Shown one piece after another: positions 7,687 through 15,785 of a DNA stretch of 64,000 nt. The position numbers were made by a program, and so were the translations under genes. The notes beneath the pieces were generated by a model. That model did no database searches. It saw nothing but the letters and a program-made list of their open reading frames with translations, and had not been told where the DNA came from. Position 1 is the stretch's first letter. Every line of letters begins with the position of its first letter. This stretch comes from Sulfitobacter aestuariivivens (lineage in GTDB: Bacteria; Pseudomonadota; Alphaproteobacteria; Rhodobacterales; Rhodobacteraceae): the NCBI RefSeq assembly GCF_014763045.1, contig NZ_JACTAG010000003.1, positions 186,001 to 250,000 on the forward strand, given 5' to 3'.

Positions 7687-9027
7687 TCAGTGAAAGCCCA
7701 ACAATTCAACACCAATGCTGGGGTTTGCCAATCGAATGTCCGCGACAGTCAAATTCTGGCCTCCGGTGATACGGGCGACGAGAACGTCGTTCACAATGAG
7801 ATTGGCGCCGTTGCCATCGCTCCAGACGTTGATTTCGACCCCTGTGGGCACGTCGTCACCGCCTGAAGGATCGTCGATAAAAATGATGTCTTCGGCTGGA
7901 TCAAAGTCCGTGATTTCGGACACGCTTGTGGAACTGGTACGATCAAGCGCGAAGGTGTCCGCACCTTCGCCGCCGGTCATGACATTCCCGTAGTTCGACA
8001 CCAAAAGATCATCGCCCGCGCCTCCCAGCATCCTATTGGGCTGATCAATGGTGCCAATGCCCCCCGCGCCATCGCTGTACATGTTGTTGCTGGTACCTGT
8101 GGCGATGATCGTATCGTTGCCTTCCCCGCCGTCCAGCAGGTCAGGTCCGGTATTCAGGTTGGTGCCTCCTGAAATATAGTCGTCTCCCGCGCCGGCCATC
8201 ACGGTTTCGGCGAAGTCTGAGGTTTGGATGAATTCATCGCCATCCGTGCCAGTCAAAGTACCGCCATTGGTCTCGATGATCACCTCAGCATCCGCGATGT
8301 CAGATGCGGCCGCGCCGAATATCGTGGTCAGCAGGATGTCTCCATAGTAGATGTCGACCCCAGAAGCATCAGCACGGTCTTGCAGGTTGAGCGGGCCCTG
8401 TGCTTCCCCCTGAACATTAACGACGATACGGTTCAGCGCGCTGTTGGGCGGGTCAAATCCATGTATCTCCCCAACTGATTCAGCGTCGGTGTTGAGGTGC
8501 AGAACATAGCTGTCAAGGCCGCCGCCACCGTAAACTGTGCTCTCGCCGGAGACGCTGAAGTTTTCATTGCTGCTGCCGCCGTAGATCAGATTGGCCCCTT
8601 CCGTATCGGCAAGGACACGCGCGCCGCCGTCGCCATTGACGATTGTGTCATCGCCTTCGCCGCCGAAGATGTCGTTAAATTCGTCACCGGCAAAAATCAG
8701 GTCGTCGCCCCCGCCGCCGTTCAGCGTGTCGGCCCCGTCCCCCATGGCGACAATCGTGTCATCCCCGGAGCCCGCAGCCACCGAGTCGTTGCCATTCTGG
8801 AGATCAAAGTAGTGCGGCACATCACTGTTCGCGGCGGTGAAGCTGTCATCGGCATTACTGCCGAGCACCATACCTTCCGGATCCGGCGGTGTCGGTTCTG
8901 CAGAAAGATCGGGTGCGGGTTCGTCAGGCTCTTCCGAAGGGTCCAATTCTGGCTCATCAGAGTCCCCGCCAATGGCGAAGGCCAGGGCCCCGAAACCAAT
9001 GATTGCCAAGAGTGCGAATGGGCCCAT
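7687..9027 (-). CDS. RTX-repeat calcium-binding protein with N-terminal membrane segment
   Basis: This 446-residue, very acidic protein has one hydrophobic segment (about 3-19), a Pro/Glu/Asp-rich linker (24-52), and many GGxGxDxxx-type nonapeptides, such as GGGGDDLIFAG, GGEGDDTIVNG, GGEGNDTIIAT and GGAGDDLLVSN. Such repeats fold into calcium-filled parallel beta rolls and are usually secreted by type I systems. No transporter genes are adjacent. The N-terminal helix is unusual for a type I substrate and suggests it may stay anchored, or use Sec export. The C-terminus ends hydrophobically (GVELLGFH), a position where type I signals lie. No catalytic domain is seen. Confidence 0.85.
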   Translation of the reverse strand: MGPFALLAIIGFGALAFAIGGDSDEPELDPSEEPDEPAPDLSAEPTPPDPEGMVLGSNADDSFTAANSDVPHYFDLQNGNDSVAAGSGDDTIVAMGDGADTLNGGGGDDLIFAGDEFNDIFGGEGDDTIVNGDGGARVLADTEGANLIYGGSSNENFSVSGESTVYGGGGLDSYVLHLNTDAESVGEIHGFDPPNSALNRIVVNVQGEAQGPLNLQDRADASGVDIYYGDILLTTIFGAAASDIADAEVIIETNGGTLTGTDGDEFIQTSDFAETVMAGAGDDYISGGTNLNTGPDLLDGGEGNDTIIATGTSNNMYSDGAGGIGTIDQPNRMLGGAGDDLLVSNYGNVMTGGEGADTFALDRTSSTSVSEITDFDPAEDIIFIDDPSGGDDVPTGVEINVWSDGNGANLIVNDVLVARITGGQNLTVADIRLANPSIGVELLGFH

Positions 9028-9116
9028 GAGATTGGCCTTTCAAAACAGGATTGCTTGCTTCAACACTAGTCTATGATGCTAAAGAGCGTCAATTTCGGGG
9101 CGATTTAAAGATAAAT

Positions 9117-9548
9117 CTAGAAAATCTGCTGTGAACGACGCGACAAAAAGAATCCATGCCCGTCTGCATTGCTGCATTTCAGTGTGTTGCGCGTGGCGTC
9201 ACAGGTGATGTCGCCGAACCCTGATGACGTACCGGGTTTGAATTTGCCATTGCCTGGCCAGTTGTGGGTCCAGCTTTCCATGCAGAGCATGCGCACGGGG
9301 CCGGTGTCTGTGATGAAATAGCCATGGCCCCAGGTGAATGCGCAGTCGGCGGGCCGGGCAGCGGGCAGGGGACCCGAGCGCCTTTTGATATGACAGACCA
9401 GACTGGCGCGTGCTGGGTTGTCGCCCACTTCGCAATGAATGTTGTTGGCCGTGGTGGCTGCGATCCAGTTTTCTGCGCGCAGCGGTGTTGCCGCGAAAAG
9501 GATCATGAGCAGCGTGGCTGCGGGTGATCTAGGGAGCAAGCTGGTCAT
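9117..9548 (-). CDS. Small secreted Cys-rich protein, DUF6636-like
   Basis: The 143 residues begin with a signal peptide ending near TPLRAE. The mature part has evenly placed cysteines ([37 protein letters not shown]) that could form disulphides in the periplasm. It ends [15 protein letters not shown], a pattern I associate with DUF6636-type proteins. Function is unknown. It is the last gene of the accessory segment before the rpmC promoter region and faces away from rpmC. Confidence 0.75.
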   Translation of the reverse strand: MTSLLPRSPAATLLMILFAATPLRAENWIAATTANNIHCEVGDNPARASLVCHIKRRSGPLPAARPADCAFTWGHGYFITDTGPVRMLCMESWTHNWPGNGKFKPGTSSGFGDITCDATRNTLKCSNADGHGFFLSRRSQQIF

Positions 9549-9668
9549 GGCCCATCATGCAACTTGTGGTGGTGGTTGGGCAAGGTGGTTCGGTGCCAGT
9601 CGGTATGGTGCAATCAAAGCAGGTTTCCGCCTTTGTTTCCTTGGCCGTTGCAATTCCCCACAAGGGGG

Positions 9669-9697
9669 TTGCGTGATGTCGTCAACCCTCCTATACG
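9669..9697 (+). promoter_or_regulatory. Candidate promoter of the rpmC-rpmD ribosomal block
   Basis: TTGCGT at 9669-9674, a 17-base spacer and TATACG at 9692-9697 lie about 80 bases before rpmC. The -10 and spacing are identical to the candidate before rplO. A promoter is needed here because the rplP block ends in a terminator and only reverse-strand genes lie between. Confidence 0.55.
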
Positions 9698-9774
9698 GCG
9701 CACTTCACCCCCTCCACCGGGATTCGGGTCACGCATGTATGCGGCCTGCCGGTGATGTTGAAAGGAAGATGGCC

Positions 9775-9981
9775 ATGAAAGCCAGCGAACTGCATGACAA
9801 GACGCCCGACCAGCTTCGGGACGAGCTTGTGACCCTGAAGAAAGAAGCCTTCAACCTGCGTTTTCAGCAGGCCACCGGTCAGCTTGAGAACCCTGCGCGT
9901 CTGCGCAGCGTCAAGCGCGACGCGGCCCGTGTAAAGACCGTGTTGAACCAGAAGGCTGCTGCCGCAGCCGCAACCGAATAA
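9775..9981 (+). CDS. rpmC: 50S ribosomal protein L29
   Basis: The 68-residue protein starts [18 protein letters not shown] and has the two-helix L29 core ([26 protein letters not shown], interrupted here for length only at its ends). L29 lies near the exit tunnel and helps dock trigger factor and SRP. The ATG at 9775 is chosen over one at 9769 because AAAGGAAG is correctly spaced for it. The Ala-rich tail is ordinary. It begins a second ribosomal block, detached from rplP; rpsQ follows after 12 bases. Confidence 0.98.
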   Translation: MKASELHDKTPDQLRDELVTLKKEAFNLRFQQATGQLENPARLRSVKRDAARVKTVLNQKAAAAAATE

Positions 9982-9993
9982 GGAGAGCACAAA

Positions 9994-10233
9994 ATGCCCA
10001 AGCGTATCTTGTCCGGCGTCGTGACCTCCGACGCGAACGAACAGACAGTCACCGTTTCCGTGGAACGCCGTTTCACGCATCCGGTTCTGAAAAAGACCAT
10101 CCGTAAGTCCAAGAAGTACCGGGCCCACGATGAGAAGAATACGTTCAAGGTTGGGGACAGCGTCCGCATCATTGAATGTGCACCAAAATCAAAGACCAAA
10201 CGTTGGGAAGTGCTGGAAGCCGCTGAGGCCTAA
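9994..10233 (+). CDS. rpsQ: 30S ribosomal protein S17
   Basis: The 79 residues include [21 protein letters not shown] and [14 protein letters not shown], typical of S17, an OB-fold protein that binds 16S rRNA early in 30S assembly. A GGAG ribosome-binding site lies 7 bases before the ATG. The next gene, rplN, starts after a 72-base gap with no obvious terminator, so transcription probably continues. Confidence 0.98.
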   Translation: MPKRILSGVVTSDANEQTVTVSVERRFTHPVLKKTIRKSKKYRAHDEKNTFKVGDSVRIIECAPKSKTKRWEVLEAAEA

Positions 10234-10305
10234 AGCACCTACCGCTAAATCGAAACCCTGGGGACATGGCCATGCATCGGCCCCCCAAAGGTCGGGAGAA
10301 ACCAA

Positions 10306-10674
10306 ATGATCCAGATGCAGACCAACCTGGATGTTGCTGACAACAGCGGCGCGCGCCGTGTTCAGTGCATCAAGGTCCTGGGGGGTTCCAAGCGTAAGTA
10401 CGCATCCGTGGGCGACATCATCGTTGTCTCGGTCAAGGAAGCCATCCCACGCGGCCGCGTGAAAAAAGGCGACGTGCGCAAGGCCGTCGTTGTACGTACC
10501 GCCAAGGAAGTACGTCGCGAAGATGGCACCGCCATCCGCTTTGACCGCAACGCTGCGGTTATTCTCAACAACAACAATGAGCCCATCGGTACACGTATCT
10601 TTGGCCCGGTTGTGCGCGAGTTGCGCGGCAAGAACTTCATGAAAATCATCTCGCTCGCTCCGGAGGTGCTGTAA
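10306..10674 (+). CDS. rplN: 50S ribosomal protein L14
   Basis: The 122-residue protein starts [18 protein letters not shown] and ends [22 protein letters not shown], both classic L14 sequences. L14 is a beta-barrel protein at the intersubunit bridge that also contacts the silencing factor RsfS. GGGAG precedes the ATG by about 7 bases. rplX follows with a 2-base gap, as in the standard spc operon. Confidence 0.99.
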   Translation: MIQMQTNLDVADNSGARRVQCIKVLGGSKRKYASVGDIIVVSVKEAIPRGRVKKGDVRKAVVVRTAKEVRREDGTAIRFDRNAAVILNNNNEPIGTRIFGPVVRELRGKNFMKIISLAPEVL

Positions 10675-10676
10675 TC

Positions 10677-10982
10677 ATGGCTGCCAAACTGAAAAAAGGT
10701 GACACGGTCATCGTTCTGGCCGGCAAGGACAAGGGCAAGGAAGGCACGATTTCTTCTGTTGACCCGAAATCCGGCAAGGCCATCGTGGACGGCATCAACA
10801 TCGCCATCCGCGCCACCCGTCAGAGCCAGGAAAGCCAGGGCGGTCGCATCCCCAAGGCGATGCCGATCGATCTGTCAAATCTCGCAATGAAAGATGCCAA
10901 CGGCAAGCCGACCCGCGTCGGTTTCAAAATGGACGGCGACAAGAAAGTCCGTTTTGCCAAGACAACGGGAGACGTTATCTGA
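10677..10982 (+). CDS. rplX: 50S ribosomal protein L24
   Basis: The 101-residue product begins [23 protein letters not shown], a KOW motif typical of L24, which starts 50S assembly on 23S rRNA domain [10 protein letters not shown] and the loop rich in Ser/Gln/Gly fit the family. The stop overlaps the first base of the rplE ATG, so L24 and L5 are likely translationally coupled. Confidence 0.99.
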   Translation: MAAKLKKGDTVIVLAGKDKGKEGTISSVDPKSGKAIVDGINIAIRATRQSQESQGGRIPKAMPIDLSNLAMKDANGKPTRVGFKMDGDKKVRFAKTTGDVI

Positions 10983-11536
10983 TGGCTGATTATACACCCC
11001 GTCTGAAAGCCTCCTACAAGGACAGCATCCGTCCTGCGATGAAGGAAGAGTTCGGTTACAAGAACGACATGCAAATCCCGCGTCTGGACAAAATTGTCCT
11101 GAACATTGGCTGTGGTGCCGAAGCCGTGCGTGACAGCAAGAAAGCCAAATCCGCTCAGGAAGACCTGACCGCGATTGCCGGCCAGAAGGCGCTGACCACG
11201 GTTGCCAAGAAATCCATCGCGGGTTTCCGGGTACGTGAGGACATGCCGCTGGGCGCGAAAGTGACCCTGCGCGGTGACCGCATGTACGAATTTCTGGATC
11301 GTCTGATTACGATTGCAATGCCCCGCGTCCGCGACTTCCGCGGCGTATCGGGCAAGTCTTTCGATGGCCGTGGCAACTATGCCATGGGCATGAAAGAGCA
11401 CATCGTGTTCCCCGAAATCGACTTTGATAAAGTCGACGAGACTTGGGGCATGGACATCGTGATCGCCACAACGGCGCAAACCGACGCTGAAGCAAAGAGC
11501 CTGTTGAAAGCTTTCAACATGCCCTTCAACAGCTGA
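10982..11536 (+). CDS. rplE: 50S ribosomal protein L5
   Basis: The 184 residues match L5, the 5S rRNA-binding protein of the central protuberance. Visible signatures are [38 protein letters not shown] and RDFRGV. It begins in a one-base overlap with rplX, and rpsN follows after 17 bases with GGAGG upstream. Confidence 0.99.
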   Translation: MADYTPRLKASYKDSIRPAMKEEFGYKNDMQIPRLDKIVLNIGCGAEAVRDSKKAKSAQEDLTAIAGQKALTTVAKKSIAGFRVREDMPLGAKVTLRGDRMYEFLDRLITIAMPRVRDFRGVSGKSFDGRGNYAMGMKEHIVFPEIDFDKVDETWGMDIVIATTAQTDAEAKSLLKAFNMPFNS

Positions 11537-11553
11537 TCGGGAGGATATTAGAT

Positions 11554-11859
11554 ATGGCTAAGAAATCCATGATTGCACGCGAAAAGAAGCGTGAAGCCCT
11601 GGTCAAGAAGTACGCCGAGAAGCGCGCCGCGCTGAAAGCGATCATCAACGATCAGGAAAAGCCGATGGAAGAGCGTTTTCGCGCGTCCCTCGCGCTTGCG
11701 AAACTGCCTCGCAACTCCAGCGCTGTGCGTCTGCACAACCGCTGCCAGCTGACAGGCCGTCCGCATGCTTATTATCGTAAACTGAAAATCTCGCGTATCG
11801 CGCTGCGGGATCTTGGCTCTCAGGGCCAGATCCCCGGCATGGTCAAGTCGAGCTGGTAA
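11554..11859 (+). CDS. rpsN: 30S ribosomal protein S14, zinc-independent type
   Basis: This 101-residue S14 is the long form: it lacks the two CxxC pairs of zinc-binding S14, as is usual for alphaproteobacteria. [24 protein letters not shown] is the conserved C-terminal region that contacts 16S rRNA in the 30S head (shown here as positions 65-85 of the protein). GGAGG lies about 12 bases before the ATG. rpsH follows after 13 bases. Confidence 0.98.
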   Translation: MAKKSMIAREKKREALVKKYAEKRAALKAIINDQEKPMEERFRASLALAKLPRNSSAVRLHNRCQLTGRPHAYYRKLKISRIALRDLGSQGQIPGMVKSSW

Positions 11860-11872
11860 GGAGGGCACATAG

Positions 11873-12265
11873 ATGAACGATCCTATCGCAGATATGCTGA
11901 CCCGCATTCGCAACAGCCAGATGCGTGGCAAGTCCACCGTGATCACGCCTGCGTCCAAACTGCGCGAGCGCGTTTTGGAAGTGATGGCTGATGAGGGCTA
12001 TATCCGGGGGTTCGAGAAAACCACCGGTGTCGACGGTCATCCGGCCATCGAGATCAGCCTCAAGTACTACGAGGGCGAACCTGTTATTCGTGAGCTCAAG
12101 CGGGTGTCAAAGCCCGGTCGCCGCGTCTACATGGGCGTCAATGACATTCCGGTGGTCCGTCAGGGCCTTGGCGTGTCGATTGTCTCCACCCCCAAGGGTG
12201 TGATGTCGGATCAAAGCGCGCGCAGCCAGAATGTTGGCGGCGAAGTGCTCTGCACCGTATTCTAA
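11873..12265 (+). CDS. rpsH: 30S ribosomal protein S8
   Basis: The 130 residues start [20 protein letters not shown] and end in the S8 signature ([20 protein letters not shown]). S8 binds 16S rRNA helix 21; in E. coli it also represses spc operon translation at the rplE start. I did not find a convincing S8-site mimic upstream of rplE here by eye. AAGGAGGGC lies about 7 bases before the ATG. Confidence 0.99.
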   Translation: MNDPIADMLTRIRNSQMRGKSTVITPASKLRERVLEVMADEGYIRGFEKTTGVDGHPAIEISLKYYEGEPVIRELKRVSKPGRRVYMGVNDIPVVRQGLGVSIVSTPKGVMSDQSARSQNVGGEVLCTVF

Positions 12266-12275
12266 GGAGAATTCG

Positions 12276-12809
12276 ATGTCTCGTATTGGAAAAAAACCGG
12301 TCGAAATGCCCAGCGGTGTCTCCGCCAGCGTTTCCGGCCAGACCATCGAAGTGAAAGGCCCCAAGGGGACCCGCAGCTTCAAGGCGACGGATGACGTCAC
12401 CATCAAGGTCGAGGACAACGTGGTTCACATCGAACCGCGCGGCAAGTCCAAGCGCGCGCGTCAGCAGTGGGGCATGTCCCGCACCATGGTCGCCAATCTA
12501 GTGACCGGCGTGACGGAAGGCTTCAAGAAAGAGCTCGAAATTCAGGGTGTGGGTTACCGCGCTCAGATGCAGGGCAACACGCTGAAGCTGAACCTCGGGC
12601 TGAGCCACGACGTGGATTACACCGCCCCCGAGGGCGTGACCGTGACCGCGCCCAAGCAGACCGAAATCGTTGTGGAAGGCATTGACGAACAGCTTGTTGG
12701 TCAGGTTGCCGCGAACATCCGCCAGTGGCGCAAGCCCGAGCCCTACAAGGGCAAAGGTATCCGCTACAAGGGCGAGTTCATCTTCCGCAAAGAAGGCAAG
12801 AAGAAGTAA
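12276..12809 (+). CDS. rplF: 50S ribosomal protein L6
   Basis: The 177 residues start [14 protein letters not shown] and contain the C-terminal [15 protein letters not shown] motif of L6. L6 binds the sarcin-ricin loop region where elongation factors dock. The start at 12276 has AAGGAGA about 6 bases upstream; an in-frame ATG at 12231 lies inside rpsH and is rejected. rplR follows after 12 bases. Confidence 0.99.
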   Translation: MSRIGKKPVEMPSGVSASVSGQTIEVKGPKGTRSFKATDDVTIKVEDNVVHIEPRGKSKRARQQWGMSRTMVANLVTGVTEGFKKELEIQGVGYRAQMQGNTLKLNLGLSHDVDYTAPEGVTVTAPKQTEIVVEGIDEQLVGQVAANIRQWRKPEPYKGKGIRYKGEFIFRKEGKKK

Positions 12810-12821
12810 GGACCGAGGATC

Positions 12822-13181
12822 ATGGCAAACACCAAAAGACAATTGTTCCTCAAGCGCCGTATGCGCGTCCGGAACAAACTGCGCCGCACCAACGCGGGCC
12901 GCATGCGCCTGAGCGTGCATCGGTCTTCCAAGAACATCTCTGTTCAGCTGATCGATGATGTGAATGGCAAGACACTGGCTTCTGCGTCGACCCTGGAAAA
13001 GGGTTTGGGCGTGGTTGGCAAGAACAACATCGAAGCGGCCACCAAGGTAGGCGCTGAGATTGCCAAGCGTGCCAAGAAGGCAGGCGTCGAAGAAGCCTAT
13101 TTTGACCGTGGTGGGTTCCTCTACCATGGCAAGGTCAAGGCCTTGGCTGATGCCGCACGTGAAGGTGGCTTGAAAATCTAA
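12822..13181 (+). CDS. rplR: 50S ribosomal protein L18
   Basis: The 119 residues include [29 protein letters not shown] and [21 protein letters not shown], which identify L18, the partner of L5 on 5S rRNA. The gap to rpsE is 140 bases, longer than usual for this operon, and carries a GC-rich hairpin without a U tract. Confidence 0.99.
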   Translation: MANTKRQLFLKRRMRVRNKLRRTNAGRMRLSVHRSSKNISVQLIDDVNGKTLASASTLEKGLGVVGKNNIEAATKVGAEIAKRAKKAGVEEAYFDRGGFLYHGKVKALADAAREGGLKI

Positions 13182-13228
13182 GGCCGGCTGGGTGATTTCA
13201 TCCATCATGTGCTGACACAGAAAAGCGA

Positions 13229-13248
13229 AGGGGGCGGTTTCGCCCCCT
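13229..13248 (+). other. GC-rich hairpin between rplR and rpsE
   Basis: AGGGGGCG-GTTT-CGCCCCCT forms a perfect 8-bp stem. Only CGATGATC follows, with no T run, so it is unlikely to terminate. It may be a pause, processing or stability element that sets different levels for genes on either side. Confidence 0.5.
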
Positions 13249-13321
13249 CGATGATCCGGGCCAATTGGCACTTGGATTGAACCAACATCAGGGCATTTGC
13301 CCGCAGATTTAGGAGGCCCGC

Positions 13322-13924
13322 ATGGCCAGAGACGACAACCGAGGCGGCAACCGCCGCAACAATCGTGACGAGGCCCCCGAATTTGCGGACCGCCTTGTTG
13401 CCATCAACCGGGTTTCCAAGACCGTAAAAGGTGGTAAGCGCTTTGGCTTTGCTGCCCTCGTGGTTGTGGGCGACCAGAAAGGCCGTGTAGGCTTTGGCAA
13501 AGGTAAGGCCAAGGAGGTCCCCGAGGCCATCCGCAAGGCAACCGAGCAAGCCAAGCGCCAGATGATCCGTGTGCAACTGCGCGAAGGCCGCACGCTGCAC
13601 CACGACATGCACGGGCGTTGGGGTGCTGGCAAAGTTGTCATGCGTACCGCACCTGAAGGTACAGGTATCATCGCCGGTGGTCCGATGCGTGCCGTGTTCG
13701 AGATGCTGGGCGTGAAGGACGTGGTTTCCAAGTCCATCGGCTCCCAGAACCCCTACAACATGATCCGCGCCACCATGGACGGCCTGAAGAAAGAGCAGAG
13801 CCCCCGTGCGGTGGCCCAGCGTCGCGGCAAGAAAGTTGCCGACATTCTGGCCACGCCCAAGATCGATGAGCAAAGCGATGTGGCCCACAACAGCCCGTCC
13901 GCCGAAGCCACGACAGACGCGTAA
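13322..13924 (+). CDS. rpsE: 30S ribosomal protein S5
   Basis: The 200-residue protein carries the S5 double-stranded RNA-binding fold: [32 protein letters not shown] and the C-terminal [19 protein letters not shown]5 supports decoding accuracy and mRNA unwinding with S3 and S4. The acidic C-terminal tail (about 185-200) is a lineage extension. AGGAGG lies 5 bases before the ATG; rpmD follows after 12 bases. Confidence 0.99.
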   Translation: MARDDNRGGNRRNNRDEAPEFADRLVAINRVSKTVKGGKRFGFAALVVVGDQKGRVGFGKGKAKEVPEAIRKATEQAKRQMIRVQLREGRTLHHDMHGRWGAGKVVMRTAPEGTGIIAGGPMRAVFEMLGVKDVVSKSIGSQNPYNMIRATMDGLKKEQSPRAVAQRRGKKVADILATPKIDEQSDVAHNSPSAEATTDA

Positions 13925-13936
13925 GGAGAGCACATC

Positions 13937-14125
13937 ATGGCAAAGACCATCGTTATCAAACAGACAGGCTCCCCCATCCGCCGTCCGGAAAAGCAGCGCC
14001 AGACGCTGATCGGCCTGGGTCTGAACAAGATGCACAAGACCCGCGAGCTGGAGGATACTCCGGCGGTGCGCGGGATGATCAATGCGGTGTCGCATATGGT
14101 CGAGATTGTGGAGGAAAAGGGGTAA
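13937..14125 (+). CDS. rpmD: 50S ribosomal protein L30
   Basis: The 62 residues contain [19 protein letters not shown] and [19 protein letters not shown], typical of L30. AAGGAG precedes the ATG. In the standard spc operon rplO follows at once; here the gene is followed immediately by a three-hairpin unit ending in a terminator, and rplO is 3.9 kb away. Confidence 0.98.
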   Translation: MAKTIVIKQTGSPIRRPEKQRQTLIGLGLNKMHKTRELEDTPAVRGMINAVSHMVEIVEEKG

Positions 14126-14225
14126 CGATTTCTTTCGAAGAAATCGGTCGGAGTTTTCACAAAAACTCCGGGCACCCGTCATCAGACGCCCCGCAGGAAA
14201 CTGCGGGGCGTTTTTCGTTTGGGAG
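14126..14225 (+). repeat. 100-base repeat, copy 1 (three hairpins ending in a terminator)
   Basis: The unit starts one base after the rpmD stop. It holds three stems in series: GATTTCTT/AAGAAATC, CGGAGTTTT/AAAACTCCG, and the terminator listed next. Copy 2 at 14543-14642 differs at 4 of 100 positions with no gaps. Confidence 0.9.
14186..14219 (+). terminator. Rho-independent terminator after rpmD
   Basis: A perfect 11-bp stem ACGCCCCGCAG/CTGCGGGGCGT with a GAAA loop runs into TTTTTCGTTT. It ends the rpmC-rpmD block. Confidence 0.92.
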
Positions 14226-14248
14226 CAATGGGCCAATTCGACTTATCG

Positions 14249-14264
14249 TTAATGAGCTGTTAAC
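14249..14264 (+). promoter_or_regulatory. CtrA-type binding site upstream of the small peptide gene
   Basis: TTAA-N7-TTAAC is exact at 14249-14264, and another TTAAC follows at 14270-14274 with 6-base spacing. It lies 42 bases before the ATG at 14307. The match is to the alphaproteobacterial response regulator CtrA consensus. Whether it activates or represses depends on a promoter that I could not place with confidence. Confidence 0.6.
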
Positions 14265-14306
14265 CTTCGTTAACGGGGACATTTCCCGTTTTCTTTAGGA
14301 GTAGCT

Positions 14307-14498
14307 ATGAAACGTTTTGTTATCTCAACTGCACTTATCTCTTTCGGTTCAATTTCAGCACCGGTTTTGGCGCAAGCGCAGCTAAGCCTCACGACAGATT
14401 TTCCCGCTGAGGTTATTCAGCACAGTGGAGGGTGTCGAAAATCATCGCCAAAGGGCCAGTGTTGCCATGCGGGCTCTAAGCCGTTGCACTGCCACTGA
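14307..14498 (+). CDS. Small secreted Cys/His-rich peptide, unknown function
   Basis: The 63-residue ORF begins with a clear signal peptide (MKRFVISTALISF to about AQA, residues 1-24). The mature peptide is about 39 residues and ends GGCRKSSPKGQCCH plus a Lys-Pro-Leu-His-Cys-His tail. Four Cys (43, 52, 53, 62) and His residues 39, 54, 61 and 63 could form disulphides or bind a metal. AGGAG sits 6 bases before the ATG. It lies alone between two copies of a 100-base repeat, each ending in a terminator, with a CtrA-type box upstream. No family was recognised with confidence. Confidence 0.75.
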   Translation: MKRFVISTALISFGSISAPVLAQAQLSLTTDFPAEVIQHSGGCRKSSPKGQCCHAGSKPLHCH

Positions 14499-14542
14499 AT
14501 AACCCGGCCCTTGATTGTTCGGTCGTGAGGTATCACGTCGTG

Positions 14543-14642
14543 CGATTTCTTTAGAAGAAATCGGTCGGAGTTTTCACAAAAATTCCGGGCACCCATCATC
14601 AGACGCCCTGCAGGAAACTGCGGGGCGTTTTTCGTTTGGGAG
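14543..14642 (+). repeat. 100-base repeat, copy 2
   Basis: Same three-hairpin unit as at 14126-14225, 96 of 100 bases identical. The base changes fall in a loop or leave a wobble pair in the stems, so the terminator hairpin survives. It is placed 44 bases after the small peptide stop and serves as that gene's terminator. Confidence 0.9.
14603..14636 (+). terminator. Rho-independent terminator after the small peptide gene
   Basis: The stem ACGCCCTGCAG/CTGCGGGGCGT has one T-G pair, a GAAA loop, and the tail TTTTTCGTTT. It isolates the peptide gene from the hydrolase gene that follows. Confidence 0.88.
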
Positions 14643-14765
14643 TGCTTTGCCCGGAAGGGCTATTCAATCCAGCGGTGCCAGCGTATCATGACGCTTGGAA
14701 AGGCGCGCTTCGCCACCAGAGTTTTCGCGCTCTTCCCGTCCGAAACCTGCCACGGGAGCCGACCG

Positions 14766-15641
14766 ATGATGCGCCATATTTTGATGTTCACTGCCCTGAT
14801 TTCCCTTAGCAGCACCGCACATGCGATGAGCGAGACCTTTGTGACCTTCCAGTCCGATGGTCAGGAGGTTGTCGGCACGCTGGCCCTGCCAGATGGTGAT
14901 CCGGCCCCGGTCGTGATCCTGCTGCACGGGTTCACCGGCTCACGTGACGAGCTTGCGACTGAGGCGGTTCCGGGTGGTGTTTTTGGCGAAACTGCTGAGG
15001 CGCTGGCCGAGGCTGGGATGGCGAGCCTGAGGATCGATTTCCGCGGCTCGGGCGAGAGTACCGCCGATTTAAGCTTTGCCGATACCACTTTCGAGAGTCA
15101 GGTCACCGATGCACTGGCCGCTTTGGACTATCTCAAGGTGTCTGACATGGTAAAGAGCGATGACATCTATCTTATCGGCTGGAGCCAGGGGGGGCTGGTT
15201 TCCACCGCCGTGGCCGGTCGATCCGGGGCGCTTGATGCCGTTGCCCTTTGGGCAGCGCCCGCCGATCCTGTATCCACCTTTGGCGGGCTTATTGATGCTG
15301 CGGCCATGGAAAAGGCACTTGCCGGTGATCCGGACGACAAGGTCAAGGTCACCCTTCCCTGGACTGAGATCGAGCTGAAGAAGGGTTTTTTCGAGGGGAT
15401 CTATTCGTTTGACCCCGCCGCTGAGATCGCCGCCTATTCCGGCCCGCTGCTGGTCGCGCAGGGGTCGTTGGATACCACCGTTCTGCCAGAGAATGCCGAT
15501 ATGCTCATCGCGGCGCATGACGGGCCCGAGCAGTTATGGATGGCGGATATGGATCATGTTTTCAATACCTTCACGACCGATGACACGCTGGATGAATTGG
15601 TGGCAGAGACTATCGCGTTTTTCAAAGCGCATGACGACTAG
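14766..15641 (+). CDS. Exported alpha/beta hydrolase (dienelactone hydrolase/esterase-like)
   Basis: The 291-residue protein starts with a signal peptide (MMRHILMFTALISLSSTAHA). The fold includes the oxyanion segment VVILLHGFTGSRDE, nucleophile Ser in IGWSQGG, Asp in AQGSLDTTV, and His in MADMDHVFN, so the triad is complete. It probably acts in the periplasm on esters or small amides; the substrate is unknown. GGGAG lies 7 bases before the ATG chosen; the frame is open further upstream but that part is unlike the family. It sits in the rpmD-rplO accessory segment ahead of the P450 gene. Confidence 0.85.
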   Translation: MMRHILMFTALISLSSTAHAMSETFVTFQSDGQEVVGTLALPDGDPAPVVILLHGFTGSRDELATEAVPGGVFGETAEALAEAGMASLRIDFRGSGESTADLSFADTTFESQVTDALAALDYLKVSDMVKSDDIYLIGWSQGGLVSTAVAGRSGALDAVALWAAPADPVSTFGGLIDAAAMEKALAGDPDDKVKVTLPWTEIELKKGFFEGIYSFDPAAEIAAYSGPLLVAQGSLDTTVLPENADMLIAAHDGPEQLWMADMDHVFNTFTTDDTLDELVAETIAFFKAHDD

Positions 15642-15785
15642 GGCCAGATGCACCTGAAAGCGGGCTAAGCCGCGCCCGCATCGGCGTTGGTGCCGCGTGG
15701 TTGATGCCCACGGGTGCCGCGATATTGCGCACCGTTTCTATCAAACCTCTTGCCTGTCATGGAATCCCGCGCCACGCTGTGCCGC

